64,000 nt of DNA from Kordiimonas aquimaris (lineage in GTDB: Bacteria > Pseudomonadota > Alphaproteobacteria > Sphingomonadales > Kordiimonadaceae): NCBI RefSeq assembly GCF_025574485.1, contig NZ_JAOBPO010000001.1, positions 813,501 to 877,500 on the forward strand, read 5' to 3'. Position 1 is the first letter of the stretch. Each line of letters opens with the position of its first letter. The notes beneath the pieces are model-generated. The model worked only from the letters and a program-made list of their open reading frames with translations, was not told the DNA's origin and did not search any database. Of the stretch, positions 8,432 through 17,425 are shown piece after piece. A program made the position numbers and the translations under genes.

Positions 8432-8617
8432 ATGAGAGTTTCAATAAATATATTCAAAGACGAGCAAAGAGCAATTCGGAAGAGAAATTCAATGGGTGAT
8501 GATGCATCAATACATACAAGCCTGTCTGGCGGCGAAGTATTTGACTATGCAGAGTACGGTTTTTCCGGGAATATTAATCAGAAGATTTGGGTCGTTGTCG
8601 GTTTAGAAGATATATAA
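8432..8617 (+). CDS. Small 61-residue protein of unknown function
   Basis: Start ATG 8432 has AGGAGTG 8 bases upstream, a strong ribosome binding site for such a short gene, and the frame follows the lipoprotein gene by 12 bases. The product has a basic N-terminal third (KDEQRAIRKRN) and a mixed C-terminus ending VVVGLEDI, with no signal peptide or membrane helix. No family recognised. It is probably the third gene of the 7275-8617 cassette. Confidence 0.6.
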   Translation: MRVSINIFKDEQRAIRKRNSMGDDASIHTSLSGGEVFDYAEYGFSGNINQKIWVVVGLEDI

Positions 8618-8639
8618 AACAAATCTTTTCAATTAAAAT

Positions 8640-8673
8640 ATAGGCAGCCCGAATATACTGTCGGTCTGCCTAT
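8640..8673. terminator. Strong hairpin between convergent genes
   Basis: ATAGGCAG (8640-8647) pairs with CTGCCTAT (8666-8673), and the inner CCGA/TCGG extends the stem. It sits in the 80-base gap between the cassette ending at 8617 and the fad operon ending at 8698 on the other strand. AT-rich sequence flanks both sides, so it may stop transcription from both directions. Confidence 0.65.
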
Positions 8674-8697
8674 AATTGTTATCTATGGCTATGCAAG

Positions 8698-10914
8698 TTA
8701 TGCAGCTTTGGCGATGCGTCCGCGGGTGTCGCCTTTAGCGTAAAAACTTTCGCCCTTCTCGGCCATATCACGCAGCATTTGCGGTGGTGTAAAACGCGGT
8801 CCGTAGGCTTGAGCCAAGCGGTCAGCTTCGCGCACAAACTCTGCAACGCCCATGGTGTCAATGAAGCTGAACGGTCCGCCTGTGAACGGCGCAAAGCCCC
8901 AACCGAAGATCGCACCGATATCACCAGATGATGCATCGATTAGCACACCTTCTTCAAAGCAACGCGCGGCCTCAACCGCTTGGCGTACCATGAAGCGTGA
9001 CTTCACTTCATCAACGCTTGGCTGGTCTGCAGCAACAGGGAAGTGTTCGCCGAGCCCCGGCCACAGATATTTGCGTCCACCGTCTTCAGGGTAAACATAG
9101 TTGCCCTTGCCGTTTTTGCGGCCAAAACGCTCCAGATCAACAACCATTTTCTCAACAAAGCCATCGGCAGGTGATGACACATACTTATCGCCCATCGCTT
9201 TCCTTGTTGCCATGCCGACCTTGTAGGAAAGATCAAGCGCAACCTCATCACCAACGGCAAGTGGGCCAACAGGCATGCCAGCCATTTTGCCAGCATTTTC
9301 AATGAGGGCAGGGTTCACACCTTCCTGTACCATTGCGTAACCTTCTTGCACATATGTACCGAAGCAACGGCTAGTGTAGAAACCGCGGCTATCGTTCACC
9401 ACAATCGGTGTTTTCTTGATTTGGTTCACATAATCAAGTGCGAGCGCCAGTGTCCCGTCATCAGTTTTCTCACCCATAATGATTTCAACAAGTGGCATTT
9501 TGTCGACAGGTGAGAAGAAGTGGATACCGATAAACTGGTGAGGGCGCGTGAAGTTTTTCGCCAAACCAGTGATTGGGAGTGTTGACGTGTTGCTTGCAAA
9601 AACAACGTCTTTGCCAATCACAGCTTCTGTCTTTTCCGTAACGTCTTTTTTGATCTCGTCTGCTTCAAACACGGCCTCAATGATCAGGTCACAGTCTTTC
9701 AAGTCAGCATAATCACTAGTGGTGATAATGCGCTCAAGCAATGCGTCGCCTTTTTCCTGTGTCACCTTACCACGCTCCATACCTTTTTTAACAAGGTTGC
9801 GAGAATAGTCTTTGCCTTTCTCGGCAGAGGCTTCGTCGCGGTCCAGCAGTACAACGTCCATGCCGGCTTTGGCTGAAACGTAGGCAACGCCAGCTCCCAT
9901 AAGGCCAGCACCCAGCATACCAAGGCGCTTTACTTTTTTGCGCTCAAACCCGTCAGGGCGAAGTGAGCCTTTTTCAACGGCTTGCTTGTTAATAAATAAA
10001 CTGCGGATCATGTTGCCAGCAACCGGGTCAGCCAGCAACTTCATGAAGTATTTGCTCTCGATACGGATGGCTGTATCGAAATCAACCACGCCGCCCTCAA
10101 ACAGGCATGATAGGATCGCCTGAACGGCTGGGTAGTTATGCTGTGTTTGCTTCTGTGCCATCGCGTTGGCACCGACAAATGTTTGAACACTGCCAGGGTG
10201 CATTGCACCAGCGCCACCTGGGTACTTGAAGCCTTTTTTGTCCCAAGGAGCAATCGCACTTGGTGATTTTTTAACCCATGCTTTGGCTTTTTCAACAACG
10301 TCACTTGCTGGCGCAAGTTCACTTGCGATGCCAAGGCCAAGTGCAATCTGCGCATTATAAGGCTTGCCTGTTGTGATGGCTTGCGCTGCAGCCTGGATGC
10401 CAGTTAGGCGTGGCAGGCGCTGTGTGCCGCCACCACCTGGCAGCAAACCAACCTGCACTTCGGGGAAGCCAAGCTGCATGCGTGGATCGTCTGCTACAAC
10501 ACGGTAATGACAAGCCAGAACAAGCTCAAAACCACCACCAAGCGCAAGGCCGTTTACAGCAACGGCAAAAGGTTTTGTGCCTTCTTTTGCCAATACTTTG
10601 CGGTCTTTATCACCAGTTTCCATTTTGCGGAAAAGCTTGTTTAGGCCAAATGCAGCCTCAAATGCAGCTTGTGGTGTGGTGTCGCTGCCGGCTTGATCAC
10701 CGAGCATGTTCAGGTCCGCACCAGCAAGAAAAGTTGATTTACCAGATGTGATAACTGCACCTTTGACGGCATCATCCGCCAGTACCTTGTCAACACAGGT
10801 ATCAAGATCATTAATCAGCTGAGCGTTAAACACGTTCATGCTTGCATTTGGCAAATCAATCGTCAGCAATGCAATGCCGTCGCTGTCTACTTCGTAACGA
10901 ATTGTATCAGTCAT
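8698..10914 (-). CDS. fadJ: Bifunctional enoyl-CoA hydratase / 3-hydroxyacyl-CoA dehydrogenase
   Basis: A 738-residue FadB/FadJ-type protein catalysing hydration of 2-enoyl-CoA and oxidation of the resulting 3-hydroxyacyl-CoA. Residues 1-190 are a crotonase domain with FLAGADLN, VNGLALGGGFELVLACH and the Glu of GFPEVQVGLLPG. The dehydrogenase domain starts with the NAD-binding GAGLMGAGVAY near residue 340 and includes FASNTSTLPI, GIHFFSPV and VNDSRGFYTSR. Two C-terminal helical domains follow. It is the last gene of the operon MerR-acyl-CoA dehydrogenase-thiolase-hydratase. FadJ rather than FadB is chosen loosely by gene order. Confidence 0.93.
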   Translation of the reverse strand: MTDTIRYEVDSDGIALLTIDLPNASMNVFNAQLINDLDTCVDKVLADDAVKGAVITSGKSTFLAGADLNMLGDQAGSDTTPQAAFEAAFGLNKLFRKMETGDKDRKVLAKEGTKPFAVAVNGLALGGGFELVLACHYRVVADDPRMQLGFPEVQVGLLPGGGGTQRLPRLTGIQAAAQAITTGKPYNAQIALGLGIASELAPASDVVEKAKAWVKKSPSAIAPWDKKGFKYPGGAGAMHPGSVQTFVGANAMAQKQTQHNYPAVQAILSCLFEGGVVDFDTAIRIESKYFMKLLADPVAGNMIRSLFINKQAVEKGSLRPDGFERKKVKRLGMLGAGLMGAGVAYVSAKAGMDVVLLDRDEASAEKGKDYSRNLVKKGMERGKVTQEKGDALLERIITTSDYADLKDCDLIIEAVFEADEIKKDVTEKTEAVIGKDVVFASNTSTLPITGLAKNFTRPHQFIGIHFFSPVDKMPLVEIIMGEKTDDGTLALALDYVNQIKKTPIVVNDSRGFYTSRCFGTYVQEGYAMVQEGVNPALIENAGKMAGMPVGPLAVGDEVALDLSYKVGMATRKAMGDKYVSSPADGFVEKMVVDLERFGRKNGKGNYVYPEDGGRKYLWPGLGEHFPVAADQPSVDEVKSRFMVRQAVEAARCFEEGVLIDASSGDIGAIFGWGFAPFTGGPFSFIDTMGVAEFVREADRLAQAYGPRFTPPQMLRDMAEKGESFYAKGDTRGRIAKAA

Positions 10915-10938
10915 TTTATTACTCCAGAACAGGTGCGG

Positions 10939-12144
10939 CTATACGCGCTCAATAATGGTTGCAGTGCCCATACCGGCACCAATACAAAGTGTTGCAAGTG
11001 CTGTTGATTTACCGGAGCGTTCCAGTTCATCAAGCACGGTACCAAGGATCATCGCACCAGTGGCACCCAGTGGGTGGCCCATCGCAATTGCGCCGCCGTT
11101 TACATTAATGTCTGAATGGTCGATATCCAGCGCTTCCATGAAGCGCAGCACAACAGAAGCAAACGCTTCATTTAGTTCCCAAACGTCGATGTCTGATTTG
11201 CTCATGCCAGCGCGCTTCAGTGCTTTTTCAGCAGCAAAACTTGGGCCTGTCAGCATAATGGTTGGCTCAGACCCAACCGAGGCCATAGAGCGAATACGTG
11301 CACGCGGTTTTAAGCCAAGCTTTTCACCAATTTCCTTGTTGCCGATCAATACAGCAGCAGCGCCGTCAACGATGCCTGAACTGTTTCCAGCGTGGTGGAC
11401 ATGTTTGATTTTCTCAATCTCTGGATATTTTTGCATGGCAACATTATCAAAGCCAAATGCACCCATATCCACAAATGATGGCTTTAGCGCACCAAGCGAT
11501 TGCATTGTCGTTTCAGGGCGCATGAACTCATCGTGGTCCAGTACGTTCATGCCAACAACGTCTCTAACTGGCACAATAGAACCATCAAAGCGCTTGTCGT
11601 CCCACGCAGCTTTAGCACGCTTCTGGCTCTCTACAGCGTAAGCATCAACGTCATCACGGCTATGGCCGTATTTTGTTGCGATTAGATCCGCAGATATGCC
11701 CTGGGGTACAAAATATGTGCGGAATGCAACATCAGGGTCCATCGGCCATGCACCGCCGTCTGAACCCATCGGGACACGTGACATGCTTTCCACACCGCCG
11801 CCAATGGCGGCGTCTGCTTCGCCGCTCATAACTTTAGCCGCTGCAATATTTGCAGCTTCAAGCCCGCTTGCACAGAAGCGGTTGACTTGAAAACCAGCTG
11901 TTGTTTCGGCATACCCTGCATTAAGAGCAGCAACGCGTGCTATATCGGAGCCCTGTTCGCCAACAGGTGCAACGCAACCAAGAACAACATCTTCAATGAG
12001 TGATGTGTCGATGTCATTGCGATCGCGAATGGCTTCCAGCTGCTGTGTCGCTAACTGAACAGGTGTGATTTCGTGTAGTGAGCCATCTTTGCGCCCACGC
12101 CCACGCGGGGTTCTCACTGCATCGTAAATATAAGCTTCGGTCAT
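10939..12144 (-). CDS. fadA: Acetyl-CoA C-acyltransferase (3-ketoacyl-CoA thiolase)
   Basis: The thiolytic last step of beta-oxidation. The 401-residue protein has the nucleophilic Cys in [12 protein letters not shown], the HPLGATGA histidine motif and the second Cys in CIGAGMG near the C-terminus. [12 protein letters not shown] is also typical. It sits 24 bases before the hydratase/dehydrogenase gene and 26 after the acyl-CoA dehydrogenase, so the three enzymes of the cycle are encoded together. Confidence 0.95.
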   Translation of the reverse strand: MTEAYIYDAVRTPRGRGRKDGSLHEITPVQLATQQLEAIRDRNDIDTSLIEDVVLGCVAPVGEQGSDIARVAALNAGYAETTAGFQVNRFCASGLEAANIAAAKVMSGEADAAIGGGVESMSRVPMGSDGGAWPMDPDVAFRTYFVPQGISADLIATKYGHSRDDVDAYAVESQKRAKAAWDDKRFDGSIVPVRDVVGMNVLDHDEFMRPETTMQSLGALKPSFVDMGAFGFDNVAMQKYPEIEKIKHVHHAGNSSGIVDGAAAVLIGNKEIGEKLGLKPRARIRSMASVGSEPTIMLTGPSFAAEKALKRAGMSKSDIDVWELNEAFASVVLRFMEALDIDHSDINVNGGAIAMGHPLGATGAMILGTVLDELERSGKSTALATLCIGAGMGTATIIERV

Positions 12145-12170
12145 TTTATGTTCCTAAGGTTACGCGTTAC

Positions 12171-13967
12171 TTAAAAGTTAGCGGCATCAAGCGCCATTAC
12201 ATCTTCTGCGCCTGCTTCAAGTTCTGCGAGCAGGAACTTAATTTCCGGCATGCGGCGATTGATGTAATAACGCCCAACAATGAGTTTATTCTCGAAGAAG
12301 GTAGGATCGTCTGTGCCGCTGTCCAGCTTATCAGCCGAGATTTTTGCAATCTTCATCCACATCAAGCCCAATACGACATGACCAAACAGGTGCATAAATG
12401 CTGTTGAGCCAGCGCCTGCATTATCAGGTTTAGTCATTGCATTTTGCATAAGCCACATAGCTGCGCGCTGCAGGTCAGCATTCGCACTTTCAACAGCTGA
12501 AACGAAGTCAGCAACTTTTTCGTTACCTTTGGCGTCTTCAATTTCTGTTGCCACATATTTGAAGAAACGCTGGATGGCGCGGCCACCATTTGCACCAAGC
12601 TTACGGCCAACAAGGTCCAGTGCCTGAATGCCGTTGGTGCCTTCATAAATTTGGGTGATGCGTGCATCGCGGACAAATTGTTCCATACCCCATTCAGAAA
12701 TATAGCCATGGCCACCATATACCTGTTGGTTGTTGCTGGCGTTTTCATAGCCGCGATCAGTGAACACACCTTTGAGAACAGGGGTCATCAACCCAACCAT
12801 GTCATCTGCCCATTCGCGCTGCTTCTCGTCTGGTGCCTTGTGCGACATATCAACAAGCAATGCGCACCAAAGAGCGATCGAGCGTGCAGATTCGTTAAAC
12901 GAGCGGCTGTTCAGGAGCATGCGGCGTACATCAGGGTGAACGATGATTGGGTCTGCAGGACCGTCCGGGTTTTTCGGACCGGCGATAGAGCGCATTTGTA
13001 GGCGATCATTCGCGTATGTCACTGCGTTTTGATAGGACACTTCTGATAGTGCAAGGCCTTGAATGCCAACGCCGATACGTGCAGCGTTCATCATAATGAA
13101 CATGGTCCGCAAGCCTTGGTTCTCGTCGCCGAGTAAGTAACCTGTCGCGTTATCATAGTTCAAGACACAGGTTGAGTTGCCGTGGATGCCCATTTTTTCT
13201 TCGATCGAGCCACAAACAACACCGTTGCGATCACCGAGGCTGCCATCCTCGTTCACGATGTATTTAGGCACGATATAAAGCGAGATACCTTTAACACCCT
13301 CAGGGCCGCCTGGCGTGCGTGCAAGCACAAGGTGGATAATATTTTCTGCCATGTCGTGCTCACCAGCAGAGATGAATATTTTCTGACCTGTGATAGCAAA
13401 ACTGCCATCGTCGTTTGGTTCTGCCTTCGTGCGCAGCAAGCCAAGGTCGGTGCCGCAGTGCGACTCAGTCAGGTTCATTGTGCCTGTCCATTCACCGGTT
13501 ACCATTTTCGGTAAATAGGTCGCTTTCTGTTCGTTGGTGCCGTCAATATTAATAGCGGCTTTAGCGCCGCCTGATAGGCCTGGGTACATACCAAATGCCA
13601 TGTTGGAAGATGATATCATTTCCTCAAGCGCCATACCGATGACATGCGGTAAACCTTGGCCGCCAAACTCGACAGGATCTGTCAAGCCGCACCAGCCACC
13701 TGCAGCAAACTGATTGTAAGCCTCTTTAAAGCCTTTTGGTGTTGTAACCGATCCATCTTCATGGCGTGTGCAACCCTCGTGGTCTCCTGAAAGGTTAAGC
13801 GGTGCCAATTCGTTTTCACAAAATTTTGCCCCTTCTTCAAGGATAGCGGCAATAAGGTCGGGTGACGCCTCATCATAACCGGGCATTTCACCAGCATACT
13901 GACTGACATTAAGAACGTCGTTCAGGATGAAATTCATTTCTTTTACGGGGGCACTGTATGTAGGCAT
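12171..13967 (-). CDS. Acyl-CoA dehydrogenase with C-terminal extension
   Basis: A 598-residue flavoenzyme of the long acyl-CoA dehydrogenase class (with the extra C-terminal domain), which includes FadE-like enzymes and the 3-methylmercaptopropionyl-CoA dehydrogenase DmdC. Seen: an N-terminal helical domain, NLTESHCGTDLG and KIFISAGEHD of the middle domain, and IYEGTNGIQALDL, whose Glu is the usual catalytic base. It is the first enzyme gene after the MerR regulator and would supply the enoyl-CoA for the downstream hydratase and thiolase. Chain-length or DMSP-related specificity cannot be read from sequence. Confidence 0.93.
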   Translation of the reverse strand: MPTYSAPVKEMNFILNDVLNVSQYAGEMPGYDEASPDLIAAILEEGAKFCENELAPLNLSGDHEGCTRHEDGSVTTPKGFKEAYNQFAAGGWCGLTDPVEFGGQGLPHVIGMALEEMISSSNMAFGMYPGLSGGAKAAINIDGTNEQKATYLPKMVTGEWTGTMNLTESHCGTDLGLLRTKAEPNDDGSFAITGQKIFISAGEHDMAENIIHLVLARTPGGPEGVKGISLYIVPKYIVNEDGSLGDRNGVVCGSIEEKMGIHGNSTCVLNYDNATGYLLGDENQGLRTMFIMMNAARIGVGIQGLALSEVSYQNAVTYANDRLQMRSIAGPKNPDGPADPIIVHPDVRRMLLNSRSFNESARSIALWCALLVDMSHKAPDEKQREWADDMVGLMTPVLKGVFTDRGYENASNNQQVYGGHGYISEWGMEQFVRDARITQIYEGTNGIQALDLVGRKLGANGGRAIQRFFKYVATEIEDAKGNEKVADFVSAVESANADLQRAAMWLMQNAMTKPDNAGAGSTAFMHLFGHVVLGLMWMKIAKISADKLDSGTDDPTFFENKLIVGRYYINRRMPEIKFLLAELEAGAEDVMALDAANF

Positions 13968-13998
13968 GGGGTAAACCTTTTTTATCAGGTGTTAAAAA

Positions 13999-14472
13999 CT
14001 ATGGGGTGTAGCTGGCAACTGGTTCGCCGGTTTTGGCATGAACCCATTTGCCGGTTTGATCATCATGTTCAAGGCTTGAAAGCAGAGTGCGAAAACCCTT
14101 CAGTTCCTTGATAGTGGCATTGATATCGTCGCGCTGAGCTTCTAGCGCTTTAATACGATTTTCACAGTGTTGTATCGTGACGACGCGCTGCGTTTTGCGC
14201 CCATCGTCAAGATCATAAAGGCTCAGCATTTCGCCAATTTCGGATAAAGAAAAACCAACACGGCGACCACGTAGTATCCAGTCAAGACGTACGCGGTCTG
14301 CTTCATGATAAATACGTAACTGCCCATCACGTTGCGGGGAAAGCAGGCCTTGCTCCTCATAGTGGCGCAAGGTTCGCGGTGTAACGCTATAAGCGGCCGA
14401 TAGTTCCTGAATCGAATAGTGTTTCTGTATTCGATCATCCACTGAATTTTGATTGCGTGCTTTGCTGGCCAA
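13999..14472 (-). CDS. MerR-family regulator heading the beta-oxidation operon
   Basis: A 157-residue protein with an N-terminal MerR winged helix (YSIQELSAAYSVTPRTLRHY, EEQGLLSPQRDG, DRVRLDWILRGRRVGFSLSEI) and a coiled-coil dimerisation helix at about residues 95-130. It lacks the metal-binding Cys cluster of metal sensors. It resembles the LiuR-like regulators that control acyl-CoA degradation genes in proteobacteria. It precedes the acyl-CoA dehydrogenase by 31 bases, and a palindromic operator candidate lies at 14526-14541, so autoregulation of the operon is likely (inference). Confidence 0.85.
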   Translation of the reverse strand: MASKARNQNSVDDRIQKHYSIQELSAAYSVTPRTLRHYEEQGLLSPQRDGQLRIYHEADRVRLDWILRGRRVGFSLSEIGEMLSLYDLDDGRKTQRVVTIQHCENRIKALEAQRDDINATIKELKGFRTLLSSLEHDDQTGKWVHAKTGEPVASYTP

Positions 14473-14525
14473 GGCTATTTGCTTCTCATATTATCCAATT
14501 TAATGTACCACATTACATAGTTACG

Positions 14526-14541
14526 TTTACGTTAACGTCAA
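14526..14541. promoter_or_regulatory. Palindromic operator candidate for the MerR regulator
   Basis: TTTACGTTAACGTCAA is a near-perfect palindrome: the central ACGTTAACGT is exact and the outer TT/AA pair too, with one mismatched position per side. It lies 54 bases upstream of the MerR start codon. From memory it resembles the ACGTTAACGT-type sites assigned to LiuR regulators of acyl-CoA degradation; that comparison was not checked against a motif database. Confidence 0.6.
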
Positions 14542-14704
14542 GTGGAAAGGATATTCTTTTTGTGCAGGCCGCGGTTTCGCCCTATAATCAATATGATATC
14601 GGCTATATTCCACGCTTTAGCGCATGACTTGTTTATTATGATCTGTGCTAGCTGCAGTGGAAATACTGCGAATCGCATATGATTTTTTCGGGAGGGAGAA
14701 GCCA

Positions 14705-15073
14705 GTGGCACCAAAATTTGAGAATTTCAGTGAATTTTTCCCGTATTATCTTGCGGAGCATGCTGATCCGATATGCAGAAGCCTCCATTACATTGGTACG
14801 ACTTTATCCACGCTTTTGATCGTGTATGCCTTATACACAATGAATTTATGGGTGTTGTTGCTGTATCCCGTTGTGGGATATGGATTCGCGTGGATTGGCC
14901 ACTTCGGGTTTGAAAAAAACCGTCCGGCCACATTTGATTATGCCTGGTGGTCATTTCTGGGTGACTTGAAGATGTATGGGTTATGGATAACCGGGCGTCT
15001 TGGCCCTGCAATGGCTGATGCATTAGATCAACATGGTCGCCGAAATAGTAAAGCGGCGGATATGTCACTATAA
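14705..15073 (+). CDS. Mpo1-like (DUF962) membrane protein
   Basis: A 122-residue protein with the family pattern: EFFPYYLAEHADPICRSLHYIGT near the N-terminus, two membrane helices (LLIVYALYTMNLWVLLLYPVVG region), GHFGFEKNRPATF and WWSFLGDLKMY. In yeast, Mpo1 is an iron-dependent fatty acid alpha-dioxygenase, so the His residues here may be metal ligands (family knowledge). I chose GTG 14705 because GGGAGGGAG lies just upstream; an in-frame GTG at 14645 would add 20 residues that do not resemble the family. Confidence 0.8.
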   Translation: MAPKFENFSEFFPYYLAEHADPICRSLHYIGTTLSTLLIVYALYTMNLWVLLLYPVVGYGFAWIGHFGFEKNRPATFDYAWWSFLGDLKMYGLWITGRLGPAMADALDQHGRRNSKAADMSL

Positions 15074-15199
15074 ATTGCATTGTTTTTTGGAATTTTAATC
15101 CAGCTGAGATTGCAATTTTGTCTGAGTTTCTATAGGGAAAGAGTATTAACAAGAGCGCAATGCTCTGTTGTCCCGCCTAATCAGGACCGAATGTAGCAG

Positions 15200-16138
15200 A
15201 TGCCGTTATACCTTCCTATTGCTGAGCTATCGATGAACATATTTTTGGTCATCGGGATGGGTGCGGTTGTAGGCTTTCTTTCAGGCATGTTTGGTGTTGG
15301 TGGTGGTTTTCTGATGACACCGCTACTTATTTTTATTGGTGTGCCGCCAGCCGTGGCTGTGGCAACCGAGTCTAACGAGATTACAGCCGCTTCCGTGTCC
15401 GGTGTTTTAGCGCATTGGCGCCGGCAGGGTGTCGATGTGAAGATGGGTGTTGTGCTGATCATCGGCGGTGCTGTTGGTTCATTTTTCGGTGCGCAGTTGT
15501 TTACCTATTTGCGTGCGCTGGGCCAAGTGGACCTCATGATTTCGCTGGCTTATGTTTTGTTCCTTGGTTCTGTTGGCGGGTTGATGTTCTGGGAAAGTGT
15601 GCGCGCTATGATACGCCAGTATAAGGGTATTGTGCCTGTGCCGCGCTCACGTGAGGAACGACATAAGGCCTGGATTCATGCGTTGCCGCTTAAAATGCGC
15701 TTTCGCAAGTCACGTCTGTATATTTCAGTTCTTTTACCTCTTTCAATTGGTATGTTCGTTGGCGTGTTATCAGCGATCATGGGTGTTGGTGGTGGGTTTA
15801 TTATGGTGCCTGCCATGATTTATTTGCTGGGTATGCCAACCAATGTGGTGATTGGTACATCTCTTTTCCAGATTATTTTCGTGACCGCGCTAACAACTAT
15901 TTTCCATTCGGTGAATACGCAAACAGTTGATATTTTCTTGGCGGTATTGCTTTTGTTTGGTGCCGTTATTGGTGCACAATTTGGTGCTGGCATGGGCTTG
16001 AAACTCAAAGCAGAACAGTTGCGCGCGTTGCTTGCCGCGCTGGTTCTTGTAGTGTGTGTCAAGATGGCGTTGGGTTTGGTGCTTGAGCCAGTAGAACTAT
16101 ACAGTGTTACTGATGCTGTAGCGGTAGGAGGTCACTGA
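15200..16138 (+). CDS. TauE/SafE family membrane transporter
   Basis: A 312-residue integral membrane protein with two similar halves, each containing a glycine-rich GMFGVGGGFLMTPLL-type motif (near residues 32 and 195, the second as IMGVGGGFIMVPAM). This is the TauE/SafE family, thought to export sulfite, sulfoacetate or related anions. The stop overlaps the start of the TIGR02186 gene (TGATG). The start at 15200 is uncertain; ATG 15233 is an in-frame alternative. Confidence 0.9.
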   Translation: MPLYLPIAELSMNIFLVIGMGAVVGFLSGMFGVGGGFLMTPLLIFIGVPPAVAVATESNEITAASVSGVLAHWRRQGVDVKMGVVLIIGGAVGSFFGAQLFTYLRALGQVDLMISLAYVLFLGSVGGLMFWESVRAMIRQYKGIVPVPRSREERHKAWIHALPLKMRFRKSRLYISVLLPLSIGMFVGVLSAIMGVGGGFIMVPAMIYLLGMPTNVVIGTSLFQIIFVTALTTIFHSVNTQTVDIFLAVLLLFGAVIGAQFGAGMGLKLKAEQLRALLAALVLVVCVKMALGLVLEPVELYSVTDAVAVGGH

Positions 16139-16893
16139 TGCGTGCTCTTTGCATGATGTTGTTGATCGTGTTTGGTGCGAACCTTGCGCCGGCTTACGCA
16201 TTGGTTACCGACCTGTCCAATAAACGTATTGAAATTCGGTATAGTTTTAACGGCGCAGACCTCATCCTGTTTGGCGCGATTGGATCATCTGCAGTGGACC
16301 CAACCCGGGATGATTTTGATGTTGTTATTGTAGTGCGCGGCCCTGAAGCGGCTACTGTGGTGCGGCAGAAAGAAAAGGTCGGGCTTATCTGGATCAACAA
16401 TCAGGAATTATTGTTCCCGTCCGCACCTGGGTATTATGCCGTGGCAGCCTCGCGCCCTTTAAGTGAGATAGCAACCAAACCTGTGTTTGAGAGCTATGGG
16501 ATCGGGTTCGATTATCTACCGTTACTGGCACATACTGAGCGCGGACTTGCTGAGCCGAAAGCCGGGTTTCGCAAAGCACTGTTTCGGCTACAATCGGCGC
16601 AAGGTCTTTACCGGCAAGAACAGGACGATGTAACCCATGTAGGCGAGGGATTGTTTAAAACAGATATTCGATTGCCAGCCAATGTGCCGGTTGGTGACTT
16701 CATTGTTGAGACATTCATTTTTCAAAAAGGCACAATTAAAGCACGCAACCGTATTATGTTGAATGTGGATAAAGAAGGCTTTGAACGTGCCGCCTATGAC
16801 TATGCGCACGACTACCCCTTCTGGTACGGTATCACTGCTGTGCTGGTTGCTTTGTCTGCCGGTTGGTTAGCTGGGGTTTTAGGTAAAAAGTAG
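16138..16893 (+). CDS. TIGR02186 family membrane-anchored protein
   Basis: A 251-residue protein with a signal peptide (residues 1-21, cleaving after AYA), an exported middle region and one C-terminal membrane helix (about 228-246). It matches the TIGR02186 family, which is regularly found directly after TauE/SafE genes in alphaproteobacteria. AGGAGG lies 7 bases before the ATG, and the stop of TauE overlaps it. It is likely a periplasmic partner of the transporter (inference). Confidence 0.85.
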   Translation: MRALCMMLLIVFGANLAPAYALVTDLSNKRIEIRYSFNGADLILFGAIGSSAVDPTRDDFDVVIVVRGPEAATVVRQKEKVGLIWINNQELLFPSAPGYYAVAASRPLSEIATKPVFESYGIGFDYLPLLAHTERGLAEPKAGFRKALFRLQSAQGLYRQEQDDVTHVGEGLFKTDIRLPANVPVGDFIVETFIFQKGTIKARNRIMLNVDKEGFERAAYDYAHDYPFWYGITAVLVALSAGWLAGVLGKK

Positions 16894-16941
16894 CGCGGTT
16901 TAAACAGATAAAATTAATCTGTATAGTTTCAATATAACTTT

Positions 16942-17181
16942 TTAAACGCTGCCTTTTTCAACTTCAAAGATAATGACGCCTTTTGTCTCGTGTGCCATCA
17001 GTAATTTGTGCCCAGCCATTTTGCAGAAGGCAGGCATATCATGAATTGATGCAGGGTCTGATGCTGTAATGGTAAGCTTTTCACCCGCCTTCATGCTATC
17101 AAGCGCTCGCCGTGTGCGAAGCACGGGCATAGGGCATAAAAGGCCAGTTACATTAAGTGTTTTTGCTTTGTCTTCAGTCAT
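16942..17181 (-). CDS. TusA-family sulfur carrier protein
   Basis: A 79-residue protein with the TusA signature: LNVTGLLCPMPVLRTRRAL holds the persulfide-carrying Cys, followed by ASDPASIHDMPAFC with a second Cys near residue 52. TusA-like proteins pass sulfane sulfur between enzymes. I start at ATG 17181; the in-frame TTG at 17193 has no better ribosome binding site. It is convergent with the TauE/SafE-TIGR02186 pair, so a sulfur theme exists here, though co-function is only inferred. Confidence 0.9.
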   Translation of the reverse strand: MTEDKAKTLNVTGLLCPMPVLRTRRALDSMKAGEKLTITASDPASIHDMPAFCKMAGHKLLMAHETKGVIIFEVEKGSV

Positions 17182-17301
17182 CTTTGCCTGCAAGTGCGAT
17201 CATGTTTTGATAATCGTTCGTTATTGACAACATAATTTGTAGTTCTCAATAGCTGGTTAACAACACAGGTTCAATTGCAGTTATTATGATGATTAGGCAT
17301 A

Positions 17302-17336
17302 AAATTTGGGCTTGCTCCGGGTAAGAACAAGCCCAA
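17302..17336 (-). terminator. Hairpin after the small 17426-17650 gene
   Basis: TTGGGCTTG (17306-17314) pairs exactly with CAAGCCCAA (17328-17336) around a 13-base loop. Read on the minus strand it is followed by ATTTTAT, a modest U-tract. It lies 90 bases past the stop of the small minus-strand gene, consistent with a rho-independent terminator. Confidence 0.6.
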
Positions 17337-17425
17337 GACCGGAATTGGGTATTTTCCGGTCACGAACGAGATAGTTGGGTATGGGTGCTGAGAGCTACCC
17401 CGTTCGCGAATGTCGAATAAGTATC

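Noticed and set aside
10955-11641. A 228-codon open frame on the plus strand
   Set aside because: It is antisense to the thiolase gene and arises from codon bias of the real gene.
16904-16925. ACAGAT/ATCTGT hairpin between TIGR02186 and tusA as terminator
   Set aside because: Weak AT-rich six-base stem with poor U-tract on either strand.
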